The notes beneath the pieces were generated by a model. The model was not told where the DNA came from. It ran no database searches and saw only the letters and a program-made list of their open reading frames with translations. A DNA stretch of 64,000 nucleotides. Source: Thalassotalea psychrophila (GTDB lineage: Bacteria; Pseudomonadota; Gammaproteobacteria; Enterobacterales; Alteromonadaceae). The DNA lies in the NCBI RefSeq assembly GCF_031583595.1, contig NZ_CP134145.1, positions 1,612,001 to 1,676,000 of the forward strand. Reading direction: 5' to 3'. Made by a program: the position numbers and the translations under genes. Positions 37,847 to 49,844 of this stretch are shown here, piece by piece (the first letter of the stretch is position 1; every line of letters begins with the position of its first letter).

Positions 37847-40312
37847 ATGATAATAAAAAAACTTGCCTTAGCAGTGTTATTAGGCAGCATCGGAATCAAT
37901 GCGCAAGCAGCCGATGAGTTTGTAGTAGATGATATTCAAATAAAAGGTCTTCAGCGTGTTGCACTTGGTGCTGCACTGACTCATATCCCTATTAGTGTGG
38001 GTGATGAATTGACAGATTTTCGAATTTCTCAATCAATAAAGTCGCTATACGCATCTGGTCACTTTCATAACATCAAAGCCTTTCGTGATGGTAATAAACT
38101 GCTTTTTCGCGTTAAAGAACGTGAAACTATCAGTGATATTACCTTCGAAGGTAACGATGATATTAAAGACGAGCAATTACAGGAAAGCCTTGATGGCAGT
38201 AATATCCGTATTGGTGAAACACTAGATCGCTCAGTTCTTACGGGAATAGAGTCGGGTTTAGAAGACTTTTATCATGGTGTAGGTAAGTATAATGCACAAG
38301 TAAACACTAAAATCACCCATTTACCACGTAATCGAATTAACCTTACTTTTGAGTTTGAAGAAGGTGATGCTGCAGCTATTGAGCAAATTAATATAGTTGG
38401 TAATGAAATATTTAGTGATGCGCTATTATTAGATAAAGTAGAATTGACCTTTGATTCGCCATGGTGGGATTTTATGGCACAAGATCGTTACCAGAAACAA
38501 ACCCTGCAAGGGGATATGGAAACGATTGAGAGTCATTATCTTGACCGAGGTTACTTAAGATATAACGTTGATTCTACGCAAGTGTCAATGACGCCAAATA
38601 AAGAAGGCGTATATATTACTTTGAACGTGACTGAAGGTGAGCAATACACCGTTAGCGAAGTTGAATTTATTGGTGATATGGCCGGTTATGAAAAAACCAT
38701 TGAAGCAATATCTCCGTTAAGAACTGAAGAGCTTTATAACGGTGCTGAAGTTACATACACAGAAGACTTAATTAGTAAGTTTTTAGGAAGATTTGGTTAC
38801 GCTTACCCGAAAGTAAAAACAATTCCTGAAATTAACGATGAAGATAAAACTGTTAAGCTTATTGTTTCTGTAGATCCTGGTAAACGTGTTTATGTAAATC
38901 GCTTAAACTTTGCCGGTAATGATGTTACTTCTGAAGAAGTTCTACGACGTGAAATGCGTCAAATGGAAGGTGCTTGGTTATCAAATAACTGGTTAGAAGC
39001 TTCAAAAATGCGTGTTCAACGTTTACCATACTTTGAAACCGTAGAGTTTGAAACGACTCAGCTTCCAGGTGAAGAAGATCTTGTTGATGTCGACTTTACT
39101 GTTAAAGAGCAACCTTCAGGTTCATTTACTGCGGGTGTAGGTTATGGCTCATATTCTGGTTTAAGCTTAAATGCCGGTATCCAACAGAATAACTTCTTAG
39201 GTACAGGCAACCGTTTAGCATTTCAAGTAAATACGATGAAGTATTCACAAAGTGCTAATTTATCTTACACTAATCCATATTTTACTATTGATGCAATCTC
39301 GCTTGGTGGTAATGTTTTCTACAGTGAATTTGATGCAGGTAAAGCAAACTTAGTTAACTATAACAATACCACCTATGGTGTTGGTATAAACATGGGCTTT
39401 CCAATTAACGAATATGTGCGTTTGAATCTTGGTGTTGGCTACAAAAACTCTGATATTTCTAATTTACAAACTTACGAGCAAATTAAAGAGTTTTATGAAG
39501 TGTTCAAGGATCCGAACGATCCGGATAAAAAGTTAAACTTTGAAACTTACGACATTAACGCGACGTTATCTAGAGTAACTTTAAACCGTGGTACATTCCC
39601 TACCTCTGGTTCATCACAAATATTGTCAGGTAAGATCACAACGCCAGAGTCATCAGACGTACAATTTTTCAAAATTAAATATGATTCCAAGTATTACTTC
39701 CCGTTAACTCGAGATCATAAGTGGTCTTTATTAACTCGTTTTGAAGCCGGTTATGGTAATGGTTATGGAGATATCCGCGGTAATGATCAATTATTACCAT
39801 TTTGGGAAAACTTTAGAGCGGGTGGTTCAGATACCTTACGTGGTTTTGAAAACAACACCGTAGGCCCTCGTGCAATTTACCGTTATCCTAGTCAAAGTCC
39901 TGGTATTCCAGGGGATAACCCAGAGGTTAGCCCTCCAGATCAAGACGCAATTGTCGTCTCTGACAGATCTGTTGGTGGTAATGCAATTGCAATTGCCGGT
40001 GTTGAACTAATTGTACCTACACCATTTTTAGACGAAAGTTATAGTAACAGCGTACGAACAAGTTTGTTTGTTGATGCTGGTAATGTGTGGGATACTGAAT
40101 TTAGTCGTTCAGATTATTCAGCACTGAACCCTATAGAGTTTGAAAAAATAGAAGATTACTCAGACCCGATGCGTATTCGTACCTCGGCAGGTTTATCTAT
40201 TCAATGGCTATCACCGATGGGACCAATGGTATTTAACTTTGCCAAACGTCTTGAAAGTGAAGATGGCGATGACACCGAATTCTTTAGTTTTAATATTGGT
40301 AAAACCTTTTAA
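37847..40312 (+). CDS. bamA: Outer membrane protein assembly factor BamA
   Basis: An 821-aa Omp85 protein: signal peptide MIIKKLALAVLLGSIGINAQA, five POTRA domains (to about residue 420), and a 16-strand barrel with the conserved GGSDTLRGFENNTVGPR loop. It ends in FNIGKTF, with the C-terminal Phe expected of a BAM substrate. The frame opens at TTG 37811, but ATG 37847 starts exactly at the signal peptide. It inserts beta-barrel proteins into the outer membrane and is followed by its chaperone skp. Confidence 0.96.
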   Translation: MIIKKLALAVLLGSIGINAQAADEFVVDDIQIKGLQRVALGAALTHIPISVGDELTDFRISQSIKSLYASGHFHNIKAFRDGNKLLFRVKERETISDITFEGNDDIKDEQLQESLDGSNIRIGETLDRSVLTGIESGLEDFYHGVGKYNAQVNTKITHLPRNRINLTFEFEEGDAAAIEQINIVGNEIFSDALLLDKVELTFDSPWWDFMAQDRYQKQTLQGDMETIESHYLDRGYLRYNVDSTQVSMTPNKEGVYITLNVTEGEQYTVSEVEFIGDMAGYEKTIEAISPLRTEELYNGAEVTYTEDLISKFLGRFGYAYPKVKTIPEINDEDKTVKLIVSVDPGKRVYVNRLNFAGNDVTSEEVLRREMRQMEGAWLSNNWLEASKMRVQRLPYFETVEFETTQLPGEEDLVDVDFTVKEQPSGSFTAGVGYGSYSGLSLNAGIQQNNFLGTGNRLAFQVNTMKYSQSANLSYTNPYFTIDAISLGGNVFYSEFDAGKANLVNYNNTTYGVGINMGFPINEYVRLNLGVGYKNSDISNLQTYEQIKEFYEVFKDPNDPDKKLNFETYDINATLSRVTLNRGTFPTSGSSQILSGKITTPESSDVQFFKIKYDSKYYFPLTRDHKWSLLTRFEAGYGNGYGDIRGNDQLLPFWENFRAGGSDTLRGFENNTVGPRAIYRYPSQSPGIPGDNPEVSPPDQDAIVVSDRSVGGNAIAIAGVELIVPTPFLDESYSNSVRTSLFVDAGNVWDTEFSRSDYSALNPIEFEKIEDYSDPMRIRTSAGLSIQWLSPMGPMVFNFAKRLESEDGDDTEFFSFNIGKTF

Positions 40313-40390
40313 AGCTATTGTTTTAATATACTAACAATTAAAAGGCGGATAAAACGCCTAAGAAAAGATTTTCATTTAGGAGAAAAAAAA

Positions 40391-40909
40391 TTGAAAACAT
40401 TAATTAAATCAGTTGCTTTTACAGCGGCAGCAGCGAGCATGTTATTTGCTGGTACTTCTTTAGCAGCAGATCAGAAAATTGCTACTGTAAACGTACAGCA
40501 AGTAATTGGTCAATTACCACAAATGGCTGATATCCAACAAAAGATCACTGCTGAATTTAAAGAGCAGATTGACGGTCTTAAAAAAATGGAAGGCGACATC
40601 AAATATAAAATTGAAAAACGTCAACGTGATGAAGCAATTTTAAGCAAGAAAGAGATAGAAGCATTAGAAGCAGAAATTACTGCTTTGCGCCAAGAATACG
40701 CTGGTAAAGCACAACCTTTACAACAAGCACTTAAACGTCGTGAACAAGAAGAGCAACAAAAAATCTTATTGTTAGTTAAAGACGCAGTAGATTCTGTTGC
40801 TGAAAAAGAAGGTTACGACCTTGTTATTCAACAGTCGGCTGTAGCATTTGCTAAGCCAGATTTTGATATTTCAGCTAAAGTTGTAGAACAAGCATCAAAA
40901 ACTAAGTAA
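40391..40909 (+). CDS. skp: Periplasmic chaperone Skp/OmpH
   Basis: A 172-aa protein with a signal peptide (ends SLAADQ) and a long coiled-coil arm (residues about 45-120, rich in Lys, Glu and Gln), the jellyfish-like Skp trimer architecture. The start is TTG 40391, with AGGAG eight bases upstream. A weak hairpin AGGCG/CGCCT in the bamA-skp gap (40343-40359) may tune expression. Confidence 0.93.
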   Translation: MKTLIKSVAFTAAAASMLFAGTSLAADQKIATVNVQQVIGQLPQMADIQQKITAEFKEQIDGLKKMEGDIKYKIEKRQRDEAILSKKEIEALEAEITALRQEYAGKAQPLQQALKRREQEEQQKILLLVKDAVDSVAEKEGYDLVIQQSAVAFAKPDFDISAKVVEQASKTK

Positions 40910-40917
40910 TTGTTATT

Positions 40918-41943
40918 ATGATCACATTAGGCGAATTGGCTGATAAACTAGGTGGGGTAGTAAAAGGTGATGACAATTGTCAAATTTCATCACTATCAAC
41001 ACTTACTGAAGCCGGAAGTGGGCAAATTGCTTTTTTAGCTAATGCCAAATACCGCCCTCATTTAGAAACAACTAAAGCAAGCGCTGTAATTCTTTCTGAA
41101 GCTAACGCTAAATATTGTCAAACCAATGCTCTCGTGCTGAGTAACCCTTATTTGGGGTTCGCTCTGGTTGCGCAGCTACTTGATACTACGCCAAAAGCTG
41201 CAAACGAAATTGCTAAATCTGCGGATATATCTGCAGATGCAACTTTGGGCGAAGGTGTCTGTATCGGCGCTAATGCGGTTATTGAAAGCGGTGTAACGTT
41301 AGGTGATAACGTTATAATTGGTGCCAATTGTTTTATCGGTAAAGATGTAATTATAAAAAGTGGCAGCCAGCTTTGGTCTAATGTCAGTATTTATCATCGT
41401 GTTGAAATTGGCCATAACTGTTTAATTCAAGCTAATACCGTTATCGGTAGTGATGGTTTTGGATATGCAAACGATCAAGGTCGATGGGTTAAAATACCTC
41501 AGTTAGGCTCTGTTATTGTTGGTGACAATGTAGAAATTGGTGCATGTACTACAATTGATCGTGGTGCGCTAGAAAATACCATTATTGAAGCAAATGTTAT
41601 TCTTGATAACCAAATCCAAATTGCCCATAACGTGCAAATAGGATCGGGTACTGCTATGGCTGCTTGCAGTGTTATTGCAGGCAGTACAATTATAGGTAAA
41701 AACTGTACTATCGCTGGTTTAGTGGGAATAAACGGTCATATAACAGTAGCCGATGGCTGTGTTTTCACTGGCATGACCATGGTTACCAAATCGGTTAAAG
41801 AGGGTGGTGTTTATTCTTCAGGCATACCATCATTACCAAATAAAGAATGGCGTAAAAATGCCTCTCGTTATAAACACTTAGATGACATGTATAAAAAAAT
41901 GGCTGAACTTGAAAAAGCCATTATTGATCTAAATAATAAATAA
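40918..41943 (+). CDS. lpxD: UDP-3-O-(3-hydroxyacyl)glucosamine N-acyltransferase LpxD
   Basis: A 341-aa enzyme of lipid A synthesis. It has an N-terminal UDP-binding domain (SLSTLTEAGSGQIAFLANAK), a left-handed beta-helix of hexapeptides with catalytic His in QIAHNVQIG, and a C-terminal helix. It starts 8 bp after skp. The lpxD-fabZ gap contains a perfect AATGAGTGCA/TGCACTCATT palindrome (41980-42000), perhaps an attenuator. Confidence 0.97.
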   Translation: MITLGELADKLGGVVKGDDNCQISSLSTLTEAGSGQIAFLANAKYRPHLETTKASAVILSEANAKYCQTNALVLSNPYLGFALVAQLLDTTPKAANEIAKSADISADATLGEGVCIGANAVIESGVTLGDNVIIGANCFIGKDVIIKSGSQLWSNVSIYHRVEIGHNCLIQANTVIGSDGFGYANDQGRWVKIPQLGSVIVGDNVEIGACTTIDRGALENTIIEANVILDNQIQIAHNVQIGSGTAMAACSVIAGSTIIGKNCTIAGLVGINGHITVADGCVFTGMTMVTKSVKEGGVYSSGIPSLPNKEWRKNASRYKHLDDMYKKMAELEKAIIDLNNK

Positions 41944-42021
41944 AAGTAATCGTTCATAATTAATTACGATTTACTTAATAATGAGTGCAATGCACTCATT
42001 GTTCATTTAAAGGAAATAGCT

Positions 42022-42471
42022 TTGGACAACACGAACAACGTAATTTCGGTTGAAGAAATTCAAACATTAATCCCACATCGTTATCCATTTTTATTAATTG
42101 ATCGCGTTCTTGATTTTGTCCCAGGTAAATCTATTCATGCGATAAAAAATGTATCAGTTAACGAGCCTGTTTTTCAAGGCCACTTCCCCGACTTTAAAAT
42201 TTTTCCTGGCGTAATGATCCTAGAAGCTATGGCACAAGCAGGTGGAGTCTTAGGGTTTAAATCCGTTGAAGGTAAAGATGGCGAAATGTTTTTATACGCT
42301 TCTGTAGATAATGCGAGATTTAAAAGCCCTGTAACGCCAGGCGATACTATGCATATACATGTAGAACTTGTTAAAGAGCGTCGTGGTATGTGGAAATTTT
42401 CGGCGCGTGCAGAAGTCGACGGCAAAGTTGTTTGTAGTGCCGATTTAATGTGTGCGAGAAAAGGTGTATAA
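42022..42471 (+). CDS. fabZ: 3-hydroxyacyl-ACP dehydratase FabZ
   Basis: A 149-aa hotdog-fold dehydratase for fatty acid elongation. The active-site helix [20 protein letters not shown] contains the catalytic His and Glu. The start is TTG 42022, after AAAGGAAA. It ends 4 bp before the chosen lpxA start. FabZ draws on the same hydroxyacyl-ACP pool as LpxA. Confidence 0.97.
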   Translation: MDNTNNVISVEEIQTLIPHRYPFLLIDRVLDFVPGKSIHAIKNVSVNEPVFQGHFPDFKIFPGVMILEAMAQAGGVLGFKSVEGKDGEMFLYASVDNARFKSPVTPGDTMHIHVELVKERRGMWKFSARAEVDGKVVCSADLMCARKGV

Positions 42472-42475
42472 CAAC

Positions 42476-43246
42476 GTGATTCATCCTCAAGCGATAATAG
42501 AACCCGGTGCCAAATTAGGCAGAAATGTGCGAGTAGGTCCATGGACTTACATTGGCAATGATGTTGAAATTGGTGATGACTGTATTATTTATTCACATGT
42601 AGTTATTAAAGGGCCGACTAAAATTGGCTCAGGAAATAATATTTTTCAATACTCTTCTATTGGTGAAGACTGTCAAGATAAAAAATATGCGGGTGAGCCA
42701 ACTCGTTTAGAAATTGGCAATAATAACGTTTTTCGTGAGAGCTGTACGATTCATCGCGGCACTATCCAGGATGAGTCTGTAACAATTATTGGTGACGATA
42801 ATTTATTTATGGCTGGTGCTCACGTTGCTCATGATTGTGTTATTGGTAGCCATGGTATCTTTGCTAACCAAGTGTGTTTAGCTGGGCACTGTCATGTTGG
42901 CGATTGGGTTATTTTTGGTGGCATGTCAGGAGCTCATCAATTTAGTCATATCGGCTCACATTGCTTCGTTGGTGGCGGCGGTATCGTGATTAAAGATATT
43001 CCTCCATATGTGATGGTTGCCGGTCATCCAGCATCTGTATTTGGTTTAAACAGTGAAGGTTTAAAACGTCGTGGCTTTGACAAAGACGTTATTTTGCAAG
43101 TGAAAAGAGCCTATAAAGAAGTGTATCGCAAGAATAAAACTATTAGCGAAGCAACCTCTGCTTTAGCTGAGTCTGCTAGCACTTGCCAAGAAGTTAAAGA
43201 CTTTGTCGATTTTATCAATAACTCTAGCCGTGGCATTATTCGCTAG
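42476..43246 (+). CDS. lpxA: UDP-N-acetylglucosamine acyltransferase LpxA
   Basis: A 256-aa left-handed beta-helix trimer enzyme doing the first step of lipid A synthesis. The catalytic His is in [12 protein letters not shown], and HRGT and HQFSHIG are also seen. GTG 42476 (then [14 protein letters not shown]) matches the family N-terminus; an upstream in-frame GTG at 42452 overlaps fabZ and adds eight unlikely residues. Confidence 0.95.
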   Translation: MIHPQAIIEPGAKLGRNVRVGPWTYIGNDVEIGDDCIIYSHVVIKGPTKIGSGNNIFQYSSIGEDCQDKKYAGEPTRLEIGNNNVFRESCTIHRGTIQDESVTIIGDDNLFMAGAHVAHDCVIGSHGIFANQVCLAGHCHVGDWVIFGGMSGAHQFSHIGSHCFVGGGGIVIKDIPPYVMVAGHPASVFGLNSEGLKRRGFDKDVILQVKRAYKEVYRKNKTISEATSALAESASTCQEVKDFVDFINNSSRGIIR

Positions 43247-43260
43247 GGATACCTTTAGGG

Positions 43261-44406
43261 ATGCCCTTGAATAAACAAGCACCTACCTTTGCAATTATTG
43301 TTGGCGAGCACTCTGGGGATACCTTAGGTGCTGGCTTAATTAGCGAATTAAAAAAACATTACCCTGATGCCAAGTTTATTGGTATTGGCGGTCCTAAAAT
43401 GCTCAAACTCGGCTTTGAAAGCTTATATGCTATGGAAGAGCTCGCGGTTATGGGCATTGTTGAAGTTCTTGGCCGGTTGCGCCGCTTACTACATGTTAGA
43501 AAATCTATTGTTAATTATTTTGGCGAGCATAAGCCAGATGTTTTTATTGGCATAGATGCCCCCGATTTTAATTTAACCGTTGAACAACGATTAAAAGCTC
43601 AAGGTATAAAAACCGTACATTATGTCAGCCCATCTGTTTGGGCATGGCGAGAGAAGCGTATATTCAAAATTGATAAAGCCACCGATATGGTGTTGTCTTT
43701 ATTACCTTTTGAAAAAGACTTTTATGATAAGCACAATGTTGCTTGTACTTTTGTTGGTCATCCATTAGCCGATGACATTCCAATGCACAGTGATAAACTT
43801 AGCGCTAGAGAAAAGCTTGGCTTAACAACAGATGAAAAATATTTAGCGATAATGCCGGGCTCGCGCGGCAGTGAATTATCGATCTTATTACCCGACTTTT
43901 TAGCAACTGCAAAACTCATCAAACAACAGCACAATGATTTGCAATTTATTGCACCTGTGATTAATGACATTCGTGAGCAGCAGTTTAAACAAATACAACA
44001 AGAGCATGCACCAGAGCTTGATATCAAAATCATAAATAACGACACTCAAACAGTAATGGCGAGTGCTGATTGTTTACTGACTGCGTCTGGCACTGTCACT
44101 TTAGAAGCAGCATTAATTAAGAGGCCTATGGTAGTTGCTTATAAGTTTAACTGGCTAACTGCCGTTATTGGTCGCATTATGGTTAAAATTAAATGGTTTT
44201 CATTGCCTAATTTACTCGCCAATAAAACATTGATACCCGAATTGTTACAAGAACAAGTAACACCTGAAAATTTAGCCCAGCATGTTGAGCCATTATTATA
44301 TCAAGATCAAAGCCAGTTGCTTAGCGAGTTTACTAATATTCATAATGTACTAAAACAAAATGCCAGTGAAAAAGCCGCGGCAGCGGTAATGGCATTACTA
44401 AAGTAA
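43261..44406 (+). CDS. lpxB: Lipid-A-disaccharide synthase LpxB
   Basis: A 381-aa GT19 glycosyltransferase joining UDP-diacylglucosamine and lipid X. Motifs: [46 protein letters not shown] and LPGSRGSE. Normal length (E. coli 382). It is 14 bp after lpxA. Confidence 0.97.
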   Translation: MPLNKQAPTFAIIVGEHSGDTLGAGLISELKKHYPDAKFIGIGGPKMLKLGFESLYAMEELAVMGIVEVLGRLRRLLHVRKSIVNYFGEHKPDVFIGIDAPDFNLTVEQRLKAQGIKTVHYVSPSVWAWREKRIFKIDKATDMVLSLLPFEKDFYDKHNVACTFVGHPLADDIPMHSDKLSAREKLGLTTDEKYLAIMPGSRGSELSILLPDFLATAKLIKQQHNDLQFIAPVINDIREQQFKQIQQEHAPELDIKIINNDTQTVMASADCLLTASGTVTLEAALIKRPMVVAYKFNWLTAVIGRIMVKIKWFSLPNLLANKTLIPELLQEQVTPENLAQHVEPLLYQDQSQLLSEFTNIHNVLKQNASEKAAAAVMALLK

Positions 44407-44463
44407 TTGTACGGCTAAATAAAAAGAAAAATAACAGGCTGGAAATGCCGGAGAAATAACAGA

Positions 44464-45063
44464 ATGACTGATGATTTTATAAGGCCTGTGGCAAACTTTA
44501 TTGCCGGCGTCGATGAAGTAGGCAGAGGACCACTTGTTGGCGCAGTTGTAACCGCCGCTGTTATTCTAGACCCGAATAATCCTATTGTTGGTTTAACTGA
44601 TTCTAAAAAACTTTCCGACAAAAAACGCCAAGCGTTGTCCATCGAAATAAAAGAAAAAGCACTAGCATGGTGCTTAGGCCGAAGTGAACCTGAAGAAATT
44701 GATCAAATTAATATTTTACAAGCGACTATGGTTGCCATGCAACGTGCAGTCGCGGGTCTTAATGTGCAAGCAGACTATGTATTGGTTGATGGTAATCGCT
44801 GTCCAGATTTTGGTCTACCTTGCCAAGCTGTGATTAAAGGTGATTTAAAAGTGGCAGAAATTAGTGCGGCTTCAATTATTGCCAAAGTTGCTCGTGATGA
44901 CGAAATGTTAGCACTCGATAAGCTTTATCCAGAATACGGTTTTGCCAGCCATAAAGGTTATCCAACCAAAGCTCATCTTGAAAAAATTAATGCATTAGGT
45001 GTACTAAACAACTACCGTAAAAGTTTCAAGCCAGTAGCCAAAATTTTAGCGGAGCAAAATTAA
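44464..45063 (+). CDS. rnhB: Ribonuclease HII
   Basis: A 199-aa RNase removing ribonucleotides embedded in DNA. The catalytic acidic set is visible: [13 protein letters not shown] (Asp-Glu), VDGN and [10 protein letters not shown]. It sits between lpxB and dnaE, 4 bp before dnaE, as in most Gammaproteobacteria. Confidence 0.97.
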   Translation: MTDDFIRPVANFIAGVDEVGRGPLVGAVVTAAVILDPNNPIVGLTDSKKLSDKKRQALSIEIKEKALAWCLGRSEPEEIDQINILQATMVAMQRAVAGLNVQADYVLVDGNRCPDFGLPCQAVIKGDLKVAEISAASIIAKVARDDEMLALDKLYPEYGFASHKGYPTKAHLEKINALGVLNNYRKSFKPVAKILAEQN

Positions 45064-45067
45064 TCAG

Positions 45068-48000
45068 ATGACCGATCCTAAATTTGTTCACTTGCGCGTA
45101 CACAGTGATTTTTCAATGTCTGATGGCTTAAATAAAGTTAAGCCAATTATTGCAAGAGCTGAAGAACTAAAAATGCCAGCGGTTGCGTTAACTGATCAAA
45201 CAAATATTTGTGGTTTAGTTAAATATTACCATGCAGCTCATGGCGCAGGCATGAAACCTATTATAGGTACAGATTTTTGGGTGAAAAGTGACGAGCTTGA
45301 AGATGAGCTTTTTCGTTTAGTTGTTATAGCGTCTGATAACAAAGGTTATAAAAACCTTACTGAACTTATTTCAAATGCTTATTTACGTGGCCATATTCAA
45401 GGTCGCGCTGTTCTGGATAAACAATGGCTTGTAGAATATAGCGAAGGGCTTATTTTACTCTCTGGTGGTCGGGAAGGTGACATAGGTAAAGCACTATTAA
45501 AAGGCAAGGTTGAACTTGTTGATCAAATGGTGAACTTTTATCAACAATACTTTGCAGATAGATTCTATCTCGAACTTATTCGAACTGGTCGAGAAGATGA
45601 AGAAGCATATCTGCACTTAGCCGTTGAACTTGCACAGCAAAAACAACTTCCTGTTGTAGCTACCAATGAAGTTGTTTTCTTATCTTCAGAATTATTTGAC
45701 GCCCATGAAATTCGTGTTGCGATCCATGATGGGTTTACACTAGATGATAAAAGACGTCCAAAGAAATATAGCCCTGAACAATACTTGCGCAGTGAGCAAG
45801 AGATGCTTGAGCTATTTAGCGATATTCCTGAGGCTCTGGCTAACTCAGTTGAAATAGCAAAGCGCTGTAATGTTACTGTTACATTAGGTGAGTATGTTCT
45901 ACCTGACTTTCCCACTGAAGGGCTATCTATTGAAGACTTCTTGGTTAAAGTTTCTGAAGAGGGCTTGCAAGAACGCTTAGAGTTTCTATTTGATAAAGAC
46001 TCGCCTGAATTTGAAGAGTTACGTAAGCCATATGACGAACGTTTAAAAATTGAGCTTGAAGTAATTAATAACATGGGTTTCCCAGGTTACTTCCTAATTG
46101 TTATGGAATTTATTCAATGGAGTAAAGATAACAATATTCCTGTTGGCCCTGGACGTGGTTCAGGTGCAGGTTCATTAGTGGCTTATGCACAAAAAATCAC
46201 GGACCTTGACCCACTAGAATATGACTTACTTTTTGAGCGCTTTCTTAACCCCGAACGTGTTTCAATGCCTGATTTCGATGTCGATTTTTGTATGGATAGA
46301 CGAGATGAAGTAATTGATCATACTGCTGAGTTGTATGGCCGTGATGCGGTTTCGCAAATTATAACCTTTGGTACAATGGCGGCAAAAGCGGTTATACGTG
46401 ATGTTGGTCGTGTACTTGGGCACCCTTATGGTTTTGTTGACAGAATTTCAAAACTGATCCCGCCGACACCTGGCATGACCTTAGCTAAAGCATTCGAAGA
46501 AGAGCCTAAATTACCAGAAGTTTACGCGCAAGATAATGAGGTTAAAGATCTTATCGATATGTGTCGTATTCTTGAAGGTACAACACGAAATGCCGGTAAG
46601 CATGCTGGTGGTGTTGTTATCTCGCCGACAACGATCACCGATTTTGCACCGCTTTATTGTGATGATGAAGGCAATAACCCGGTTACACAATTTGATAAAA
46701 ATGATGTTGAAGATGCCGGCTTAGTTAAATTTGACTTCCTAGGTTTACGTACTTTAACTATTTTGCAATGGGCTATTGAAATGGCCGATGAAAAATTGCT
46801 CAAGTTGGGTAAAGAACCTATCGATATTGCCGCGATCCCATTAGATGATAGAGCATCATTCAATACGTTGCTTGCTGCGAAAACCACAGCAGTATTCCAG
46901 CTTGAATCATCGGGCATGAAATCGCTGATTGAAAAGCTAAAACCAGATACCTTTGAAGATATTATCGCATTAGTGGCCTTATTTAGACCCGGGCCACTTG
47001 ATTCAGGCATGGTTGATAACTTTATCGAGCGTAAGCATGGTCGTGAAGAAGTTTCATACCCAGATGCAAAATGGCAGCACGAATCATTAAAAGAAATTCT
47101 TGAACCAACCTATGGGATTATTTTATATCAAGAGCAGGTAATGCAAATTGCCCAGGTACTTGCGGGTTATTCATTAGGTGGCGCTGATATGTTACGTCGT
47201 GCCATGGGTAAGAAAAAGCCAGAAGAAATGGCAAAACAGCGTTCAACCTTTGAAAAAGGAGCAATTGATAACGGTGTTGATGGTGAGTTAGCGATGAAAA
47301 TCTTTGACTTGGTGGAAAAGTTCGCCGGTTATGGTTTTAACAAATCTCACTCAGCTGCCTATGCGCTTGTTTCGTATCAAACGTTATGGATGAAGGCGCA
47401 TTTTCCTGCACCGTTTATGGCGGCGGTAATGTCGGCTGATATGGATAACACAGAGAAAATAGTTACCCTTGTAGATGAGTGTAGCAATATGGAATTAACG
47501 CTACTTCCTCCTGACGTTAACTCTGGTTTATATAAATTTACCGTTAATGAAAATAATGAAATTGTATATGGTATCGGTGCGGTAAAAGGGGTTGGTGAAG
47601 GCCCAATTGAAGCAATTATTGCAGCCAGAGAAGAGGGCGGTCCTTTCATTGATTTGTTTGATTTTTGTGCGCGCTTAGATTTAAAGAAAACCAACAAACG
47701 CGTGCTTGAGCGATTAATTAAATCTGGAGCTATGGATAACTTAGGTCCTCATCGCGCAGCGATGTTTGCATCATTACCAGAAGCGATTAAAGCGGCAGAT
47801 CAACATGCGAAAGCTCAAGCCATTGGCCAAGATGACTTATTTGGCTTAATAAACGTTGAAGAAGAAGAAACCAGGCAAACGTATAAGGAAATAGCACCTT
47901 GGAGAGAGGAGGTTTGGCTTGACGGTGAGCGTGAAACTCTAGGTTTATACTTAACCGGTCATCCTATTGATAGATATTTGGATGAAATTAAAAAATATGG

Positions 48001-48547
48001 CTCTACCCGGTTAGTTAATTTACAGCCCGGAGCGAAAGATAAAATATCGACAGCTACCGGTTTAGTACTTGGTGTGCGAGTTTTGGTAAATAAACGGAAC
48101 CGCCGCTGGGCACTTGTGACCTTAGATGATAAAAGTGCTCGTATTGATGCGCGATTGTTCCCTGACGACTATGATCGCTTCGAAGAAATACTGCAAAAAG
48201 ATGAAATTTTAGTCTGTAAAGGACAGGTCAGCTTTGATGATTACTCCGGAGGGCTTACAATGACCGCCCGGGAAATCATGACGATTAGTGAAGCTCGTGA
48301 AAACAACATTAAATCTTTAGATCTAAATGTGTTAAGAAGCCAGTTGACCCCGCAATTCATGACAGATTTTACTAAGATACTTACCCCTTATAAGGAAGGT
48401 ATCTGCCCGGTTAAAATGTTTTACCAGCGCGATGAAGCTAAGGCTACTATCGAGTTAGGAACACAATGGCGAGTGTCACCCGACGATACATTAATACATG
48501 AATTAAAAGTGTTATTAGGTGAAGAAAACATCTCGTTAGAGTTTTAA
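45068..48547 (+). CDS. dnaE: DNA polymerase III alpha subunit
   Basis: A 1159-aa replicative polymerase (E. coli 1160). The order is: PHP domain ([13 protein letters not shown]), palm with catalytic aspartates in [13 protein letters not shown] (about 400), fingers ([23 protein letters not shown]), beta-clamp-binding region around [10 protein letters not shown], and a C-terminal OB fold (about 990-1080). A 10-bp perfect stem-loop without a U-run follows (48564-48592). Confidence 0.98.
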   Translation: MTDPKFVHLRVHSDFSMSDGLNKVKPIIARAEELKMPAVALTDQTNICGLVKYYHAAHGAGMKPIIGTDFWVKSDELEDELFRLVVIASDNKGYKNLTELISNAYLRGHIQGRAVLDKQWLVEYSEGLILLSGGREGDIGKALLKGKVELVDQMVNFYQQYFADRFYLELIRTGREDEEAYLHLAVELAQQKQLPVVATNEVVFLSSELFDAHEIRVAIHDGFTLDDKRRPKKYSPEQYLRSEQEMLELFSDIPEALANSVEIAKRCNVTVTLGEYVLPDFPTEGLSIEDFLVKVSEEGLQERLEFLFDKDSPEFEELRKPYDERLKIELEVINNMGFPGYFLIVMEFIQWSKDNNIPVGPGRGSGAGSLVAYAQKITDLDPLEYDLLFERFLNPERVSMPDFDVDFCMDRRDEVIDHTAELYGRDAVSQIITFGTMAAKAVIRDVGRVLGHPYGFVDRISKLIPPTPGMTLAKAFEEEPKLPEVYAQDNEVKDLIDMCRILEGTTRNAGKHAGGVVISPTTITDFAPLYCDDEGNNPVTQFDKNDVEDAGLVKFDFLGLRTLTILQWAIEMADEKLLKLGKEPIDIAAIPLDDRASFNTLLAAKTTAVFQLESSGMKSLIEKLKPDTFEDIIALVALFRPGPLDSGMVDNFIERKHGREEVSYPDAKWQHESLKEILEPTYGIILYQEQVMQIAQVLAGYSLGGADMLRRAMGKKKPEEMAKQRSTFEKGAIDNGVDGELAMKIFDLVEKFAGYGFNKSHSAAYALVSYQTLWMKAHFPAPFMAAVMSADMDNTEKIVTLVDECSNMELTLLPPDVNSGLYKFTVNENNEIVYGIGAVKGVGEGPIEAIIAAREEGGPFIDLFDFCARLDLKKTNKRVLERLIKSGAMDNLGPHRAAMFASLPEAIKAADQHAKAQAIGQDDLFGLINVEEEETRQTYKEIAPWREEVWLDGERETLGLYLTGHPIDRYLDEIKKYGSTRLVNLQPGAKDKISTATGLVLGVRVLVNKRNRRWALVTLDDKSARIDARLFPDDYDRFEEILQKDEILVCKGQVSFDDYSGGLTMTAREIMTISEARENNIKSLDLNVLRSQLTPQFMTDFTKILTPYKEGICPVKMFYQRDEAKATIELGTQWRVSPDDTLIHELKVLLGEENISLEF

Positions 48548-48676
48548 ATTATTCAATGGACTTTGTATAAAGTATCCGAAAAACTTTATACAGACTAAGA
48601 TATATAGTAACATTGCCGTTTTTCGAGCCTTGTTACTTGCTAAAAAAATTAGCATTACAATTATTAGGTAGATTAT

Positions 48677-49633
48677 ATGTCACTCAATTTTTTAGATTTT
48701 GAGCAACCAATTGCAGAATTAGAAGCAAAAATTGAAGAACTTCAATTGGTTAACCAAGGTCAAGATTTAAACTTAGACTTAGAAGCTGAAATTGCTCAAC
48801 TTCGTACTAAAAGTGAAGAGAAAACTAAAAAGGTTTTTTCTGATTTAGACCCATGGCAAGTTTGTCGTATTGCCCGTCATCCTGGTCGTCCTTATACACA
48901 AGACTATATAGATCTTATGTTTACTGACTTTAACGAACTAGCAGGCGATAGAGCTTATGCAAATGATGAAGCACTTATTTGTGGTACAGCGCGTTTAGAT
49001 GGTAAGCCAGTAGTTGTTATTGGTCATCAAAAAGGCCGCGGTACGAAAGAAAAAGTTCGTCGAAACTTCGCTATGCCACGTCCTGAAGGTTACCGTAAAG
49101 CTTTACGTATAATGGAAATGGCTGAGCGTTTTAACATGCCAATCATTACATTCATTGACACCCCAGGTGCATACCCGGGTATAGGTGCTGAAGAGCGTGG
49201 TCAATCTGAAGCTATCGCTCGTAACCTAAAAGTAATGGCGCGTTTAACTGTTCCTATTGTTTGTACCGTAATTGGTGAAGGTGGATCAGGCGGTGCATTA
49301 GCAATTGGTGTTGGTGATAAAGTTAATATGCTTGAATACTCGACATATTCTGTAATTTCTCCTGAAGGTTGTGCATCAATTTTATGGAAAACAGCTGAAA
49401 AAGCATCTACTGCAGCAGAGGCAATGGGTGTAACAGCACCACGTATTAAAGAGTTAGGTTTAATTGATGATATCGTTAATGAACCGCTAGGCGGAGCTCA
49501 TCGTGACTTTGACATGATGGCAAATAGCTTAAAGCAAAAAATTAAAGCAGATCTGGTTAGCCTCGAAGGCCAAAAAGGTGATGAGTTAATTGAAAGCCGC
49601 TACCAGCGTTTAATGACTTTCGGTTATTGTTAA
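48677..49633 (+). CDS. accA: Acetyl-CoA carboxylase carboxyltransferase subunit alpha
   Basis: A 318-aa subunit which with AccD transfers carboxyl from biotin to acetyl-CoA, the first committed step of fatty acid synthesis. Motifs: [20 protein letters not shown], the oxyanion glycines [16 protein letters not shown] and EGCASILWK. Normal length (E. coli 319). A strong terminator follows and closes the long envelope cluster. Confidence 0.98.
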   Translation: MSLNFLDFEQPIAELEAKIEELQLVNQGQDLNLDLEAEIAQLRTKSEEKTKKVFSDLDPWQVCRIARHPGRPYTQDYIDLMFTDFNELAGDRAYANDEALICGTARLDGKPVVVIGHQKGRGTKEKVRRNFAMPRPEGYRKALRIMEMAERFNMPIITFIDTPGAYPGIGAEERGQSEAIARNLKVMARLTVPIVCTVIGEGGSGGALAIGVGDKVNMLEYSTYSVISPEGCASILWKTAEKASTAAEAMGVTAPRIKELGLIDDIVNEPLGGAHRDFDMMANSLKQKIKADLVSLEGQKGDELIESRYQRLMTFGYC

Positions 49634-49657
49634 TAGATCTGCTACGCATTTCTATAT

Positions 49658-49688
49658 AAAAAAGAGTGATTAATCACTCTTTTTTTTT
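49658..49688 (+). terminator. Rho-independent terminator after accA
   Basis: AAAAAGAGTGATT / AATCACTCTTTTT palindrome followed by further T residues (to 49688), 24 bp after the accA stop. Confidence 0.9.
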
Positions 49689-49844
49689 ACTATAAAAAGA
49701 AATAAGTTCAGGAAATAGGATTAGCTCTCGGATTTGAAACGATCTAAAATCCCGATTGTTCAACAACACAAGGTCTTCGTGTCTCGTTTTTAGTCTCTCG
49801 ATTTTCTCGTTTCTCGCTTCTAAGATTTATGATATCGTTACCAC

